Below, in pieces: positions 26,386-35,619 of a stretch of 64,000 bases of DNA; positions within the stretch are counted from its first letter, which is position 1; every line of letters starts with the position of its first letter. The position numbers and the translations under genes are program-made. The notes beneath the pieces are model-generated. The model searched no databases. It was not told the DNA's origin and saw only the letters and a list, made by a program, of their open reading frames with translations. The DNA comes from Bacteroidia bacterium (GTDB taxonomy: Bacteria; Bacteroidota; Bacteroidia; SXHM01), in assembly GCA_022072225.1 (NCBI GenBank), contig JAJVIC010000009.1, positions 62,001 to 126,000 on the forward strand, read 5' to 3'.

Positions 26386-27044
26386 AGTCCCACGCTTTTG
26401 TTCAGAAAATCATTCAGTGGCTTCACTGTTTTGTAAGCCTCCAGCGCATTCTTCAAAAGGGTTTTATCCAACACCTCTCTATCGCTCAGGTTTTTTACTA
26501 CAATGTAGCTTTTGTATTTTATCAAATCAATATCCGGGTGTTCTTTGTCAAAGCCTTTGGGCGCGGTTTTCAGTTTGCCTTCGTCCCACAGTCGGCTGTA
26601 ATGTTTTTTAAATTCCTTACTGCCGATTATCTTTTTAAAATCATCGGGTTCATAAAGAATGTCCTCGCGCAATGCTTTCAGTTTATCGGGCTCGGGTTGC
26701 CATATTCCGCCTGCAAGAAACGAACCTCCCGGCTCAAGATGAAAGTAATAGCTTGCCGCAGGCGACTTCTTCCCTCCTTGACTCATGTTAGCTCCCATAT
26801 TGCTTTTATATGGTGATTTATCATGCGAGAAACGCACATCACGGTTAATGCGGAACACACAGTTTTTTGCTTCCAGCCCGCTTACTTTTTTATCAAACAC
26901 TGAGATGCCCGCAATCAGTTTCTGCACATAGTCTATAAAATCTTTTTTCGCGGCATCGTAATCTTTCTTGTTGGCAAGAAACCAGTCGCGGTTATTGTTT
27001 TTCTTTAGCGCTGAAAGAAATTTAAGAGTGGATTGCTGGATCAT
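26382..27044 (-). CDS. DUF2461 family protein
   Basis: 220 aa. The N-terminal FLSALKKNNNRDWFLANKKDYD (keys: NN-RDWF and a following K-YD) and central FRINRDVRFSHDKSPYKSN (keys: R-NRD-RFS-DKSPYK), with YYFHLEPGGSFLAGG, are the conserved blocks of DUF2461 (TIGR02453). Function unknown; soluble, no signal peptide. Confidence 0.92.
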   Translation of the reverse strand: MIQQSTLKFLSALKKNNNRDWFLANKKDYDAAKKDFIDYVQKLIAGISVFDKKVSGLEAKNCVFRINRDVRFSHDKSPYKSNMGANMSQGGKKSPAASYYFHLEPGGSFLAGGIWQPEPDKLKALREDILYEPDDFKKIIGSKEFKKHYSRLWDEGKLKTAPKGFDKEHPDIDLIKYKSYIVVKNLSDREVLDKTLLKNALEAYKTVKPLNDFLNKSVGL

Positions 27045-27050
27045 TGTTTA

Positions 27051-27119
27051 CGTTATTGCGAGGGTTTACCCGAAGCAACCTGTTACGGTTGAGATTGCTT
27101 CCCTGCGCTCGCAATGATG
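27051..27119. repeat. Dispersed hairpin repeat CGTTATTGCGAGG...CTCGCAATGAT
   Basis: Outer arms TTGCGAG and CTCGCAA plus inner arms GAAGCAAC and GATTGCTTC. Same family as 45331-45402 and 18820-18855. Confidence 0.7.
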
Positions 27120-27148
27120 CAAAAGTAGGAATTCCCTAAAACAACAAA

Positions 27149-27165
27149 CGCCCCTTTTGAGGGCG
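27149..27165 (-). terminator. Candidate terminator of the dcw operon
   Basis: Minus strand: CGCCC, loop TCAAAAG, GGGCG, followed by TTTGTTGTTTT, about 26 nt after the ftsZ stop. Confidence 0.5.
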
Positions 27166-27191
27166 CCTGCTGCGAAAAACATCTGCACTAC

Positions 27192-29093
27192 CTAATCAAC
27201 ATTGTCATGAAGAAATGAGTTGTTTGCACGTAACTCTGTTTTATTCCCCATGTTGTTTTCGTTTTTCTCATCGCTGAGGGTAAATCTTGATATGTTGTTT
27301 TCAGAAGAGTGTGAGGTGTTGTCTAAACTTACATTCCTTCTTTTGTAGGCTGGTTCATTTTCCAATTCGCTCAACCCGCTCAGTGTTTTGTATTTCTGAT
27401 TAACTTGTTTCAGGCGTGCAATACGCTCCTGCTGAATTTTTTCCATCTCTGCGCTGTCCATCTCTGATTCTTTGTTATCAATCACCCGGCTGGTAATGTT
27501 CAGCAGCGTGTCACTTGAAATGGGTGAATCTGTTTCAACAACAGATTCTTCCACTTTTGCAACAGGAGTAAATTCTTCTACGTGAGGCATTTTTGTTTTT
27601 GGAACTTCAAATTCAAATGTTGTTTGTTTGGTGGTTTCATCTTTTAAAAACACAAATGGCTCTTCATCATTCAAGGTAAATTCTGTAAGCACCGTTTTCT
27701 CGTTTTCCAATTCCGGCTCAGAAAAAAATAATTCAGGTTCTTCTTCTGTTTTTGCAACAACGGTTTCTTCTATTTCGGTTGCAATTTCTGTGTAAGTTTC
27801 AACAACGGGAGTTTCTTCAGTGGTTTCAGTAACCGGCTCAGCAGTTTTAAGGTAAGGCTCAGTTATTACGGGCTCTTCCACTTTTTCAGTTGCAACAGGT
27901 TCTTCCACATTTATAACCGGCTCAACAATTTTCAATGTAGGCTCTAGACTGTATTCCTGAACGGGAGGAGCAACTACGGCAACCGGAGTTTCAACAAATG
28001 CAACAGGTTCAGGAGTTGTTACTGTAACAGCCACCGGCTCTGCTTTTGTAACAGGAGTTTCATCTACTAAATTTTTAACCACTTTTTTGGGAGCAGCAGC
28101 AGGTGTGAAACCTTCTACTGATTTTGTTTTAAAACCGGTAGCAATTACTGTAACCGTAATGCTGTCGCCCAAATCTTCATCGTATCCGTTACCCCAGATA
28201 ATTTCTGCAGTCATTCCTGCTTCGTTTTGGATGTAGTCTGTTATTTCCGAAACTTCATCCATAGTAACTTCTTCGCTTCCAGAATTGATGTAAAGCAAAA
28301 TATTGCTTGCACCTTCAATGTTATTATCATTCAGCAGGGGAGAAGCAAGTGCAGTCTGTACCGCTTTCACTGCTCTGTCGGGACCAGAAGCAGAAGCTGA
28401 ACCCATAATGGCAACGCCACTGTCTTTCATTACAGTGCGTACATCTTCAAAGTCCACGTTCACATAACCGCTAACAGTAATAATTTCAGCAATGCCTTTA
28501 GCGGCAATGGTCAGGATATTATCGGCCTGAGCAAATGCTTCGCCCAATTTCAGATTGCCGTACATATCGCGCAATTTTTCGTTGCTTATAACAAGCAGCG
28601 TATCCACGCTTTTTTTCAATTCTTCCAATCCGTAATCGGCTTGCGATTTTCTTTTTCTTCCTTCAAACTGGAAGGGAATGGTAACAATTCCAACCGTTAA
28701 AATTCCTTGGTCTTTTGCCGCTTTTGCAATGATGGGAGCAGCACCGGTTCCGGTTCCGCCACCCATTCCTGCAGTAATGAAAACCATTTTGGTTTTTTCG
28801 TTAAGCACTTCTTTCAGACTGTCTAAGTTTTCGAGCGCGGCATTTTTCCCTACTTCGGGAATAGAGCCAGCACCACGGCCTTCGGTAAGGCTCGCACCAA
28901 GTGCAATTTTATGAGGTACCGGGCTGCGGTCAAGTGCTTGTTGGTCGGTGTTGCATACTACAAAGTCAACACCTTTTATTCCTTGTTTGAACATGTGGTT
29001 TACAGCATTGCTGCCGCCACCGCCAACTCCAATCACTTTAATGATGGAAGGCTGTTCTTTAGGTAAATCGAATTTTATCATGTCGTTGTTCAT
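27192..29093 (-). CDS. ftsZ: Cell division protein FtsZ with long acidic C-terminal region
   Basis: 633 aa, against ~380-400 for E. coli. The GTPase core is intact: VGGGGSNAVNHM near residue 23, the tubulin signature GGGTGTG at residues 111-117, and the T7-loop region. After about residue 330 comes a ~250-residue Glu/Val/Pro/Thr-rich linker (many repeats of the type TEPVATEKVEEPVITEP), then a short conserved-looking tail. FtsZ polymerises at midcell and recruits the divisome. It is the last gene of the dcw cluster, 140 nt after ftsA. Confidence 0.96.
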   Translation of the reverse strand: MNNDMIKFDLPKEQPSIIKVIGVGGGGSNAVNHMFKQGIKGVDFVVCNTDQQALDRSPVPHKIALGASLTEGRGAGSIPEVGKNAALENLDSLKEVLNEKTKMVFITAGMGGGTGTGAAPIIAKAAKDQGILTVGIVTIPFQFEGRKRKSQADYGLEELKKSVDTLLVISNEKLRDMYGNLKLGEAFAQADNILTIAAKGIAEIITVSGYVNVDFEDVRTVMKDSGVAIMGSASASGPDRAVKAVQTALASPLLNDNNIEGASNILLYINSGSEEVTMDEVSEITDYIQNEAGMTAEIIWGNGYDEDLGDSITVTVIATGFKTKSVEGFTPAAAPKKVVKNLVDETPVTKAEPVAVTVTTPEPVAFVETPVAVVAPPVQEYSLEPTLKIVEPVINVEEPVATEKVEEPVITEPYLKTAEPVTETTEETPVVETYTEIATEIEETVVAKTEEEPELFFSEPELENEKTVLTEFTLNDEEPFVFLKDETTKQTTFEFEVPKTKMPHVEEFTPVAKVEESVVETDSPISSDTLLNITSRVIDNKESEMDSAEMEKIQQERIARLKQVNQKYKTLSGLSELENEPAYKRRNVSLDNTSHSSENNISRFTLSDEKNENNMGNKTELRANNSFLHDNVD

Positions 29094-29200
29094 GGTTTTT
29101 GGGTGTTTGAAATTCAGGTTAATATTAGATCAATATGGTTGAGGTATATTTTTGAGTTTAGAATTTTTCTTAACGGTTGATTGTTAATTACTACCTCAGT

Positions 29201-29234
29201 TACCTCTCCACTTTGTAAAGGATTAGGGTGAGGC
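29201..29234. repeat. Dispersed repeat CTCTCC...GGTGAGG, copy 2, between ftsA and ftsZ
   Basis: ACCTCTCCACTTTGTAAAGG followed by GGTGAGG. The repeat touches the ftsA stop codon, so part of the ftsA-ftsZ spacer has come from a repeat element. Confidence 0.5.
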
Positions 29235-30535
29235 TACTTTATTGCATCGTCTTCAAAAAATTCTGTGGTTTTGTTGAGAAGGTTAGAGAACCAAGAACCT
29301 TTTTTCTTTGGGTTAGAATGTCCTGTAACTTCTTCTTTCTTTTTATTGGTATTTGCAGGAGTTGATGATTTTGTTTTTTCCTCGCTTTGAATACCCATCA
29401 TCAGCAATCCAACACCTGTTGCATACATTGGGCTGGTAATATCTTCCGGGCTTCCGGGTGCAAGGTGTTCGTTTGGGTAGCCGATGCGCGTATTCATGGC
29501 GGTAATGAATTCAGTCAATTGCGTGATGTGTTTCATTTGCGCACCACCACCTGTCAAGACAATTCCTCCAAGCAATTTTTTCTCGTAACCCGAATTTTTT
29601 ATTTCGTGATATACGTACTCTATAATTTCTTCCAAACGAGCCTGAATAATGTTTGCAAGGTTTTTCACCGAAATTTCTTTCGGGTCTCTTCCGCGCAAAC
29701 CCGGAATAGAAACAATTTCGTTTTCCTGGCTTTCACTTGCCAGTGCAGAACCGAATTTTACCTTCAGTAATTCTGCTTGTTTGCCAATGATGTTGCAGCC
29801 CTCTTTTATGTCTTCGGTAATAATATTTCCGCCCAGAGGAATAACGGCAGTATGACGAATAATGCCATCGCAGAAAATAGCCAAATCAGTTGTTCCGCCA
29901 CCAATATCAACCAAAGCCACACCGGCTTCTTTCTCTTCCTGACTAAGTACGGCCTCTGATGAAGCAAGCGGTTCCAGAATTATATCTTTCATGGTAAGGC
30001 CTGCTTTTTCAATACATTTTTTGATGTTGCTGGCAGCAGTTGTTTGTCCGGTGATGATGTGAAAATTGGCTTCCAATCTTACACCCGGAGTTCCGATGGG
30101 CTGTTTGATTCCCATTTCGCCATCAACAATATATTCTTGGGGAAGCACATGAATAATCTGCTCGCCCGGAAGCATGGCTAATTTATACATGTCATCAATC
30201 AGCGCGTCAATATCTACCTGTGTAATGGTATCTTCGCCCGACATTTTTCGGGTGTAGATTCCATGATGCTGCATACTTTTGATGTGTTGACCGGCAATAC
30301 CAACGTTTACTTCGGCAATTTCAACGCTGGCTTTGCTTTCGGCTTCGTTAACAGCTAAACGTATAGCTTCAACAGTTTGGTCAATGTTGAATACCATTCC
30401 GCGCTTTACACCCAGCGAATCGGCACGACCCATGCCGAGAATTTCAATTTTGCCATGGTCGGCTTTGCGCCCCACTATGCAGCAGATTTTTGTTGTTCCG
30501 ATGTCGAGTCCGACTACAATTTTTGAATTTTCCAT
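29234..30535 (-). CDS. ftsA: Cell division protein FtsA
   Basis: 433 aa. Actin-like ATPase: GLDIGTTKICCIVG at the N-terminus (phosphate 1), VDIGGGTTDLAIF (phosphate 2) and GGIVLTGGGAQMKHI (adenosine motif). The C-terminus GSWFSNLLNKTTEFFED is an amphipathic helix suited to membrane attachment. FtsA tethers FtsZ filaments to the inner membrane. Starts 1 nt after the ftsQ stop. Confidence 0.96.
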   Translation of the reverse strand: MENSKIVVGLDIGTTKICCIVGRKADHGKIEILGMGRADSLGVKRGMVFNIDQTVEAIRLAVNEAESKASVEIAEVNVGIAGQHIKSMQHHGIYTRKMSGEDTITQVDIDALIDDMYKLAMLPGEQIIHVLPQEYIVDGEMGIKQPIGTPGVRLEANFHIITGQTTAASNIKKCIEKAGLTMKDIILEPLASSEAVLSQEEKEAGVALVDIGGGTTDLAIFCDGIIRHTAVIPLGGNIITEDIKEGCNIIGKQAELLKVKFGSALASESQENEIVSIPGLRGRDPKEISVKNLANIIQARLEEIIEYVYHEIKNSGYEKKLLGGIVLTGGGAQMKHITQLTEFITAMNTRIGYPNEHLAPGSPEDITSPMYATGVGLLMMGIQSEEKTKSSTPANTNKKKEEVTGHSNPKKKGSWFSNLLNKTTEFFEDDAIK

Positions 30536-30536
30536 G

Positions 30537-31334
30537 TTATTGTTTTTTTGTGCAGATTACCTGGTTTTTAAATTTCAGATTGATAATAGAATATTGATTC
30601 CAGCCTGTTTTGCTGAGACCTTTTTGATATAATATCATTAGCTTCTTAAACTTGGTTTCAAGGTCTTTCTTGTCGCCAAGAATTATTTTGTGGTCGCCAA
30701 CCATTGGCACCAACTCAATATCGTTTTTCTCATTCACGAAAATCTGTTGGATGTGTGCTTTCCAGAATTCGTCTTTTTCAATGAAATTCACCACTGCAAA
30801 AATGTCGTCCAATATTGTTTTGGATGCAAGCGAGTCATCTGCTTCAATTTTATTTACGTTGAATAAAGTAAGTCCTCCGTAACTCTCGCGGATATTACCA
30901 TTCGCAACCGGAACACGTGAAGCAAACTTTGCTGAAAGTGGCATCACATTTCCGTTTTCGTCAATGTAAAAGCTCTCGCCAATGATGTTGTAAATACGCA
31001 CCACAGGCTTGCGCTGAATGATGTCTGCTTTTACTTCGCCTTCAACAGTTGCATAAACCTGCACATTTTTTACAGAAGGATTTTTCAAAATCAGTTGCTC
31101 CAATTGGTTGTAATTTATTTGCGAGACAGGACTGCCAACCAATGAGTCGCCTTTGCTGTAAATAATTTCTTTGATGTCGGTTTCGTCTACAAAAAAGTTC
31201 TCATCGCTTTCATCAATCATCACTTTAATTCCGGTGCAAAGCACATTGTTTTGCTCCGCTGATGCAAAGCCTAGAATAACCGGCAAGCCAAGGGCAGGCA
31301 ACAACCAAAGCAATATTTGCAATACTTTTTTCAT
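30537..31334 (-). CDS. ftsQ: Cell division protein FtsQ
   Basis: 265 aa. One N-terminal membrane segment (LQILLWLLPALGLPVILGFA), then a POTRA-like domain (VMIDESDENFFVDETDIKE, shortened) and a beta domain. Sequence similarity in this family is low, so the call rests on the membrane topology, on the QLEQLILKNPSVKNVQVYAT stretch typical of FtsQ, and on position between murC and ftsA. It joins the early and late divisome. Its ATG overlaps the murC stop as TAATG. Confidence 0.85.
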   Translation of the reverse strand: MKKVLQILLWLLPALGLPVILGFASAEQNNVLCTGIKVMIDESDENFFVDETDIKEIIYSKGDSLVGSPVSQINYNQLEQLILKNPSVKNVQVYATVEGEVKADIIQRKPVVRIYNIIGESFYIDENGNVMPLSAKFASRVPVANGNIRESYGGLTLFNVNKIEADDSLASKTILDDIFAVVNFIEKDEFWKAHIQQIFVNEKNDIELVPMVGDHKIILGDKKDLETKFKKLMILYQKGLSKTGWNQYSIINLKFKNQVICTKKQ

Positions 31335-32701
31335 TAAGCAGTTTGCAATTTCTTTTTAATCGGTTCAACCAATTTGTCAATATCACCTGCGCCAACAGTC
31401 AGCAACACTTCTAATTTCCGCTCACCAACTTCTTTCAGTGTTTCGTCTTTTGAAAGCAGCATTTTGTTTTTCATGTTGATTTTGTCCAACAGCATTTTTG
31501 AATCAATACCTTCAATTGGCAATTCACGCGCAGGATATATTTCCAGTAAAATCAACTCGTCCAGCAACTCAAGACTTTTTGCAAACCCATCAGCAAAATC
31601 ACGTGTGCGTGAAAACAAGTGCGGTTGAAAAATGCCGGTGATTTTTTTGTCGGGATACAGTGCTTTAACCGAGGTAATGCAGGCACTAAGCTCGCGCGGG
31701 TGATGTGCATAATCGTCAATGAAAACAAGTTTTTCATTTTTGATGATGTATTCAAAACGCCTTTTCACGCCTTTGTAAGTTGCGAGTGCATTTTTAATTA
31801 CATCTTTATCAATACCCGAAACCTGTGCTGCTGCTGCTGCCGCCAGCGCATTTTCCACATTGTGCATCCCGGGAAAACCAAATTTTATGTTTTCGATTTT
31901 TTCAATCGGGCTGATGAGGTCAAATACATATTCACCGTTTTCTACGGTTAGATTTTCAATTCCGAAATCACTTTTTCCTTTTAACGAATAAGTAAATGAT
32001 TTTTTTGTCGTTTCAGTAAAACTTAATCCTGACTTGTAAATAAGTGTTCCGGTTTCTTTAATTTTTGAAACAAATTCATGATAGTTTTTCTCCATGTTTT
32101 CTTTTGTTCCGTATATGTCAAGATGGTCGGGGTCGGTGGAAGTAACAATTGCAACATCAGGATTTAATGTCAGAAATGAACGGTCGTATTCATCTGCTTC
32201 CACTACCATTTTATCACTGGAAGAAGAAAGCAACAGATTGCTGTTATAATTCACGGCAATACCACCCAGAAAGGCTGTGCAACCGCCTTCCGCATTGTTT
32301 AAGATGTGGGCTGCAATGGATGATGTAGTGGTTTTCCCGTGTGTTCCGGCAACTGCAATTGTGAAATGATTTTCGGTAAGCATTCCCAAAACTTCGGAAC
32401 GCTTTTTTACTTTAAACCCATTTTCACGGAAGTAATTTAGTTCCTCGTGTCCCGATGGGATGGCAGGTGTGTAGATTACTAAAGTCTGTTCTGTGTTAAA
32501 GAAAAATGATGGAATCAATTTCGAATTATCTTCAAAGTGAATATCCATTCCTTCAGCAATTAATTCTTTGGTCAGTTCGGTTTCGGTGCGGTCATATCCC
32601 GCTACCGACTTGCCCTGCGAAACAAAATACCGAGCAAGTGCGCTCATGCCAATACCGCCAATTCCAACTAAATAAACATTTTGAATCGTCTTTAAATTCA
32701 T
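31334..32701 (-). CDS. murC: UDP-N-acetylmuramate--L-alanine ligase
   Basis: 455 aa. Adds L-Ala to UDP-MurNAc with ATP. The sequence shows the nucleotide-binding start VYLVGIGGIGMSALARYF, the ATP loop GTHGKTTTSSIAAHIL near residue 117, EADEYDRSFL, and the DDYAHHP motif typical of MurC. Length is normal. One nt separates it from murG. Confidence 0.97.
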   Translation of the reverse strand: MNLKTIQNVYLVGIGGIGMSALARYFVSQGKSVAGYDRTETELTKELIAEGMDIHFEDNSKLIPSFFFNTEQTLVIYTPAIPSGHEELNYFRENGFKVKKRSEVLGMLTENHFTIAVAGTHGKTTTSSIAAHILNNAEGGCTAFLGGIAVNYNSNLLLSSSSDKMVVEADEYDRSFLTLNPDVAIVTSTDPDHLDIYGTKENMEKNYHEFVSKIKETGTLIYKSGLSFTETTKKSFTYSLKGKSDFGIENLTVENGEYVFDLISPIEKIENIKFGFPGMHNVENALAAAAAAQVSGIDKDVIKNALATYKGVKRRFEYIIKNEKLVFIDDYAHHPRELSACITSVKALYPDKKITGIFQPHLFSRTRDFADGFAKSLELLDELILLEIYPARELPIEGIDSKMLLDKINMKNKMLLSKDETLKEVGERKLEVLLTVGAGDIDKLVEPIKKKLQTA

Positions 32702-32702
32702 C

Positions 32703-33809
32703 TCAGTTTTTATGCGCTGTTGCTAATTTTATTACTTCGTTTGCAATTACCTCATCTGCATTTGCCAATGCTAACTCTCCGATATTTTTTTTCAGTAACT
32801 CTTGCATTGTTTCATCATTCATCAACAACAGAATTTCGTTTAAGAGCTTCTCTTTTGCTTCGCTGTCTTTAATCAGAATGGCAGCTTGCTTTGTAACTAA
32901 AGCCATTGCATTTTTTGTCTGGTGGTCTTCGGCAGCAAAAGGAAAGGGAATAAGGATCGCGGGCTTTTTAACAATGCACAATTCAGAAATTGAACTTGCT
33001 CCTGCACGCGATACTACAACATCTGCAACTGCATAAGCCAAATCCATTTTGGCTACAAAATCATGTGCCTTAATTGTGCTGTTGTTTTCAATAGCTTTTT
33101 TTGCTGTCGCGTAAAACAGTTTTCCTGTTTGCCACACTACCTGAAATTTTTCTCCTGATAATTTTTCAATGCTTGCTACAATACTTTCATTGATTGTTCT
33201 TGCGCCAAGACTGCCGCCAATTATCAGCAAAGTTTTTTTCGTTGTATCTAACCCGAAATACTCAATTCCTTGTTCACGCTTTCCTTGTAAATTCAATATA
33301 TCCTGACGCACCGGATTTCCTGTCAGCTTTATTTTTTCAGCAGGAAAAAAATTATCCATTTCAGTGTAAGCAACACAAATCCGTTTCGCTTTTTTGCCTA
33401 ACATTTTATTGGTAATTCCTGCATAAGAATTTTGTTCCTGAATTAATGTTGGTATATTTTTTAATTGTGCTGCATACAATAATGGTCCGCTTGCAAAACC
33501 ACCAACACCCACAGCCACATTGGGTTTGAAGTCATTTATTATTTGCATTGAACGCCAAACGCTTTTTAACAAACGAAAGGGGAAAGCAAGGTTTTTCAAT
33601 GAAAGACTGCGGTCTATTCCGCTGATGTCAAGTCCTTCAATTTTATAACCTGCTGCAGGAACTTTTTCCATTTCCATTTTTCCTTGTGCACCTACAAATA
33701 CTATTTCAGCCTGTGCATTTATTTTTTTGATAGCGTTGGCAATTGCAATTGCCGGAAAAATATGTCCGCCCGTTCCTCCGCCACTTATTATAACCCTAAG
33801 CGATTGCAT
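32703..33809 (-). CDS. murG: UDP-GlcNAc:lipid I GlcNAc transferase MurG
   Basis: 368 aa from the ATG at 33809. The frame extends to a GTG at 33848, but that adds a lysine-rich leader and a 53-nt overlap with ftsW; the ATG gives the usual MurG N-terminus (RVIISGGGTGGHIFPAIAIA) and a 14-nt overlap. The C-terminal domain has VVWQTGK and SRAGASSISELCIVKKPAIL. It makes lipid II from lipid I on the inner face of the membrane. Confidence 0.95.
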   Translation of the reverse strand: MQSLRVIISGGGTGGHIFPAIAIANAIKKINAQAEIVFVGAQGKMEMEKVPAAGYKIEGLDISGIDRSLSLKNLAFPFRLLKSVWRSMQIINDFKPNVAVGVGGFASGPLLYAAQLKNIPTLIQEQNSYAGITNKMLGKKAKRICVAYTEMDNFFPAEKIKLTGNPVRQDILNLQGKREQGIEYFGLDTTKKTLLIIGGSLGARTINESIVASIEKLSGEKFQVVWQTGKLFYATAKKAIENNSTIKAHDFVAKMDLAYAVADVVVSRAGASSISELCIVKKPAILIPFPFAAEDHQTKNAMALVTKQAAILIKDSEAKEKLLNEILLLMNDETMQELLKKNIGELALANADEVIANEVIKLATAHKN

Positions 33810-34992
33810 ATTCTCCTTCTGTTTTAGTTTCACCTTCTTCAATTGCACGACTTACGCTTAGAATAATTCCAACAGCCATACTTGTGAACCATAATGATGT
33901 TCCGCCCATGCTGACAAACGGCAATGGTTGTCCTGTTACGGGAAATAAATTCACTGCAACCGCCATGTTTATCATTCCCTGAAAAATCAGCATAAAGCAA
34001 CATCCCAATGCAAGCAATGCGGCAAACGTGTTGGGGCTTTTTACTACAATTTTTACTCCGCGGAAAAGCAAAATCAGGTAAGCAAGCAACACAAGAATAC
34101 CACCGATAAGTCCATATTCTTCAATCACTATTGCGTAAATGAAATCAGAATAAGGATGTGGCAAAAAGTTACGCTGGTCGCTGTTTCCGGGGCCTTTTCC
34201 GAACAAACCACCGGTTGCAATCGCAATTTTTGCCTGGTCAGATTGAAAGCTGGCATCACTTATAGCTGTGGCATCTTCTTCACTTTCTGCCGAAGAGAAA
34301 TAGGTTTCAACACGCGCTTTCCATGTTTCCATTCGTGGGAAAACTTTTTCAACAGGAACTACATACGATATTCCAACAAGTAATGCAAAGCCAAGTATCG
34401 CACAACCCACAAGAGACAGCAGGTGTTTAACATTCACTCGTCCGATAAACATCAGGATTAAACAGGTGATGAATAAAATTGCCGCAGTTGAAAAATTTGC
34501 AGGAAGAATTAATCCGCAAATAACAATGATGGGAACAATCATTGGTAAAAATGCAGATTTCAAATCCTTGATTTCATCCTGCTTTACTGCAAGTAAACGC
34601 GCGAGGTAAGTGATGAGTGCAAGTTTTGCAAAGTCCGATGTCTGAAACGTAATGTCTATAATCGGAATGCTTATCCAGCGATTAGCTGAATTCAGGTTCA
34701 CTCCCATTGCCAATGTATAGATAAGCATAGGAATTGCTAAAATCATTGCCAGTTGTGATAAACGCGAGAACCATGTGTATTTAATACGATGCGTTCCATA
34801 CATTATCACCAATCCCAGAACCAGAATGAAAAAGTGCTTGAACAGAAAATACTCGGTATTTCCACCTCTTGTTCGGAATGCGAGCATTCCTGAGGAACTG
34901 TAAACAGCCATTACTGAAATGACAGAAAGGAACAACACCGTGAGCCAAATCACTTTGTCGCCTTTCAGATATTTTAAAATATTACTTGTCAT
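33796..34992 (-). CDS. ftsW: SEDS-family septal glycosyltransferase FtsW
   Basis: 398 aa, about ten membrane segments. SEDS features: NSANRWISIP after the second hydrophobic block, the QSDQAKIAIATGGLFGKGPGN region (shortened), DFIYAIVIEEYGLIG, and the PFVSMGGTSLW motif near the end. With FtsI it polymerises septal glycan. It follows the MurD C-terminal-domain gene by 15 nt. Confidence 0.95.
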   Translation of the reverse strand: MTSNILKYLKGDKVIWLTVLFLSVISVMAVYSSSGMLAFRTRGGNTEYFLFKHFFILVLGLVIMYGTHRIKYTWFSRLSQLAMILAIPMLIYTLAMGVNLNSANRWISIPIIDITFQTSDFAKLALITYLARLLAVKQDEIKDLKSAFLPMIVPIIVICGLILPANFSTAAILFITCLILMFIGRVNVKHLLSLVGCAILGFALLVGISYVVPVEKVFPRMETWKARVETYFSSAESEEDATAISDASFQSDQAKIAIATGGLFGKGPGNSDQRNFLPHPYSDFIYAIVIEEYGLIGGILVLLAYLILLFRGVKIVVKSPNTFAALLALGCCFMLIFQGMINMAVAVNLFPVTGQPLPFVSMGGTSLWFTSMAVGIILSVSRAIEEGETKTEGEYAIA

Positions 34993-35007
34993 TTCTTAAT
35001 TCAGCAA

Positions 35008-35574
35008 TTATCCTTTCAGAGAATTTTTCATATTATTTACAGCGGTTTTAAATTTATTTCCGCGGTCTTCGTAGCTGGTGAATAAATCATAGCTTGCGCA
35101 GGCAGGAGAAAGCAACACAGTGTCGCCTTTCAGAGCGAGGCTGTTAGATTGACGAACAGCTTCTTCTGCACTGTCGGCAGCAACAATTAAATCCACATCG
35201 CTCATAAACGTTTTAAAAACTTTGCGATTTTCTTTTCCAAGACAGATAATCACTTTCACTTTGTCACGCACAATTTCTTTCAGCATGGAATAGTCGCTGC
35301 GGTCGTCAACACCGCCAACAATCCAAATCAATGGTCGGTCAATACTTTCCAGCGAATACCATGCTAGGTCAACTGTTGTTGCTTTTGAATCGTTGATGTA
35401 ATCCACACCGTTTATTTCGGTAATGAATTCCAAACGGTGTTCCGTGCTTTCAATGTCGTTCAGACTTTCGCGGATGATATTATTTCTTAGTTCAAGAAAG
35501 TTGTTGTATTCATCATTTTTCTTTTCTAGCTCTTTCCTGATAAGTGCTTCGCGGTTTGATGGATTTTCTTGCAT
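35008..35574 (-). CDS. Free-standing MurD C-terminal (ligase) domain
   Basis: 188 aa. From residue ~35 to the end it aligns with the last ~155 residues of the adjacent MurD: EHRLEFITEINGVDYINDSKAT against EHRLEKVSKVHGIEFINDSKAT, then WIVGGVD, VIICLG, and KGDTVLLSPACASYDLF. The UDP-binding and ATP-binding domains are absent, replaced by a ~35-residue charged helical leader (NREALIRKELEKKNDEY). Without the P-loop domain it cannot be a complete ligase. It is intact, with preserved motifs, and sits in the operon between murD and ftsW, so it is probably expressed. It may be a partial duplication with a regulatory or binding role. Confidence 0.85.
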   Translation of the reverse strand: MQENPSNREALIRKELEKKNDEYNNFLELRNNIIRESLNDIESTEHRLEFITEINGVDYINDSKATTVDLAWYSLESIDRPLIWIVGGVDDRSDYSMLKEIVRDKVKVIICLGKENRKVFKTFMSDVDLIVAADSAEEAVRQSNSLALKGDTVLLSPACASYDLFTSYEDRGNKFKTAVNNMKNSLKG

Positions 35575-35619
35575 AGCTTTTGGTTTAGGTTATTTATAAG
35601 TTTAGGTTTCAGGTAATTT

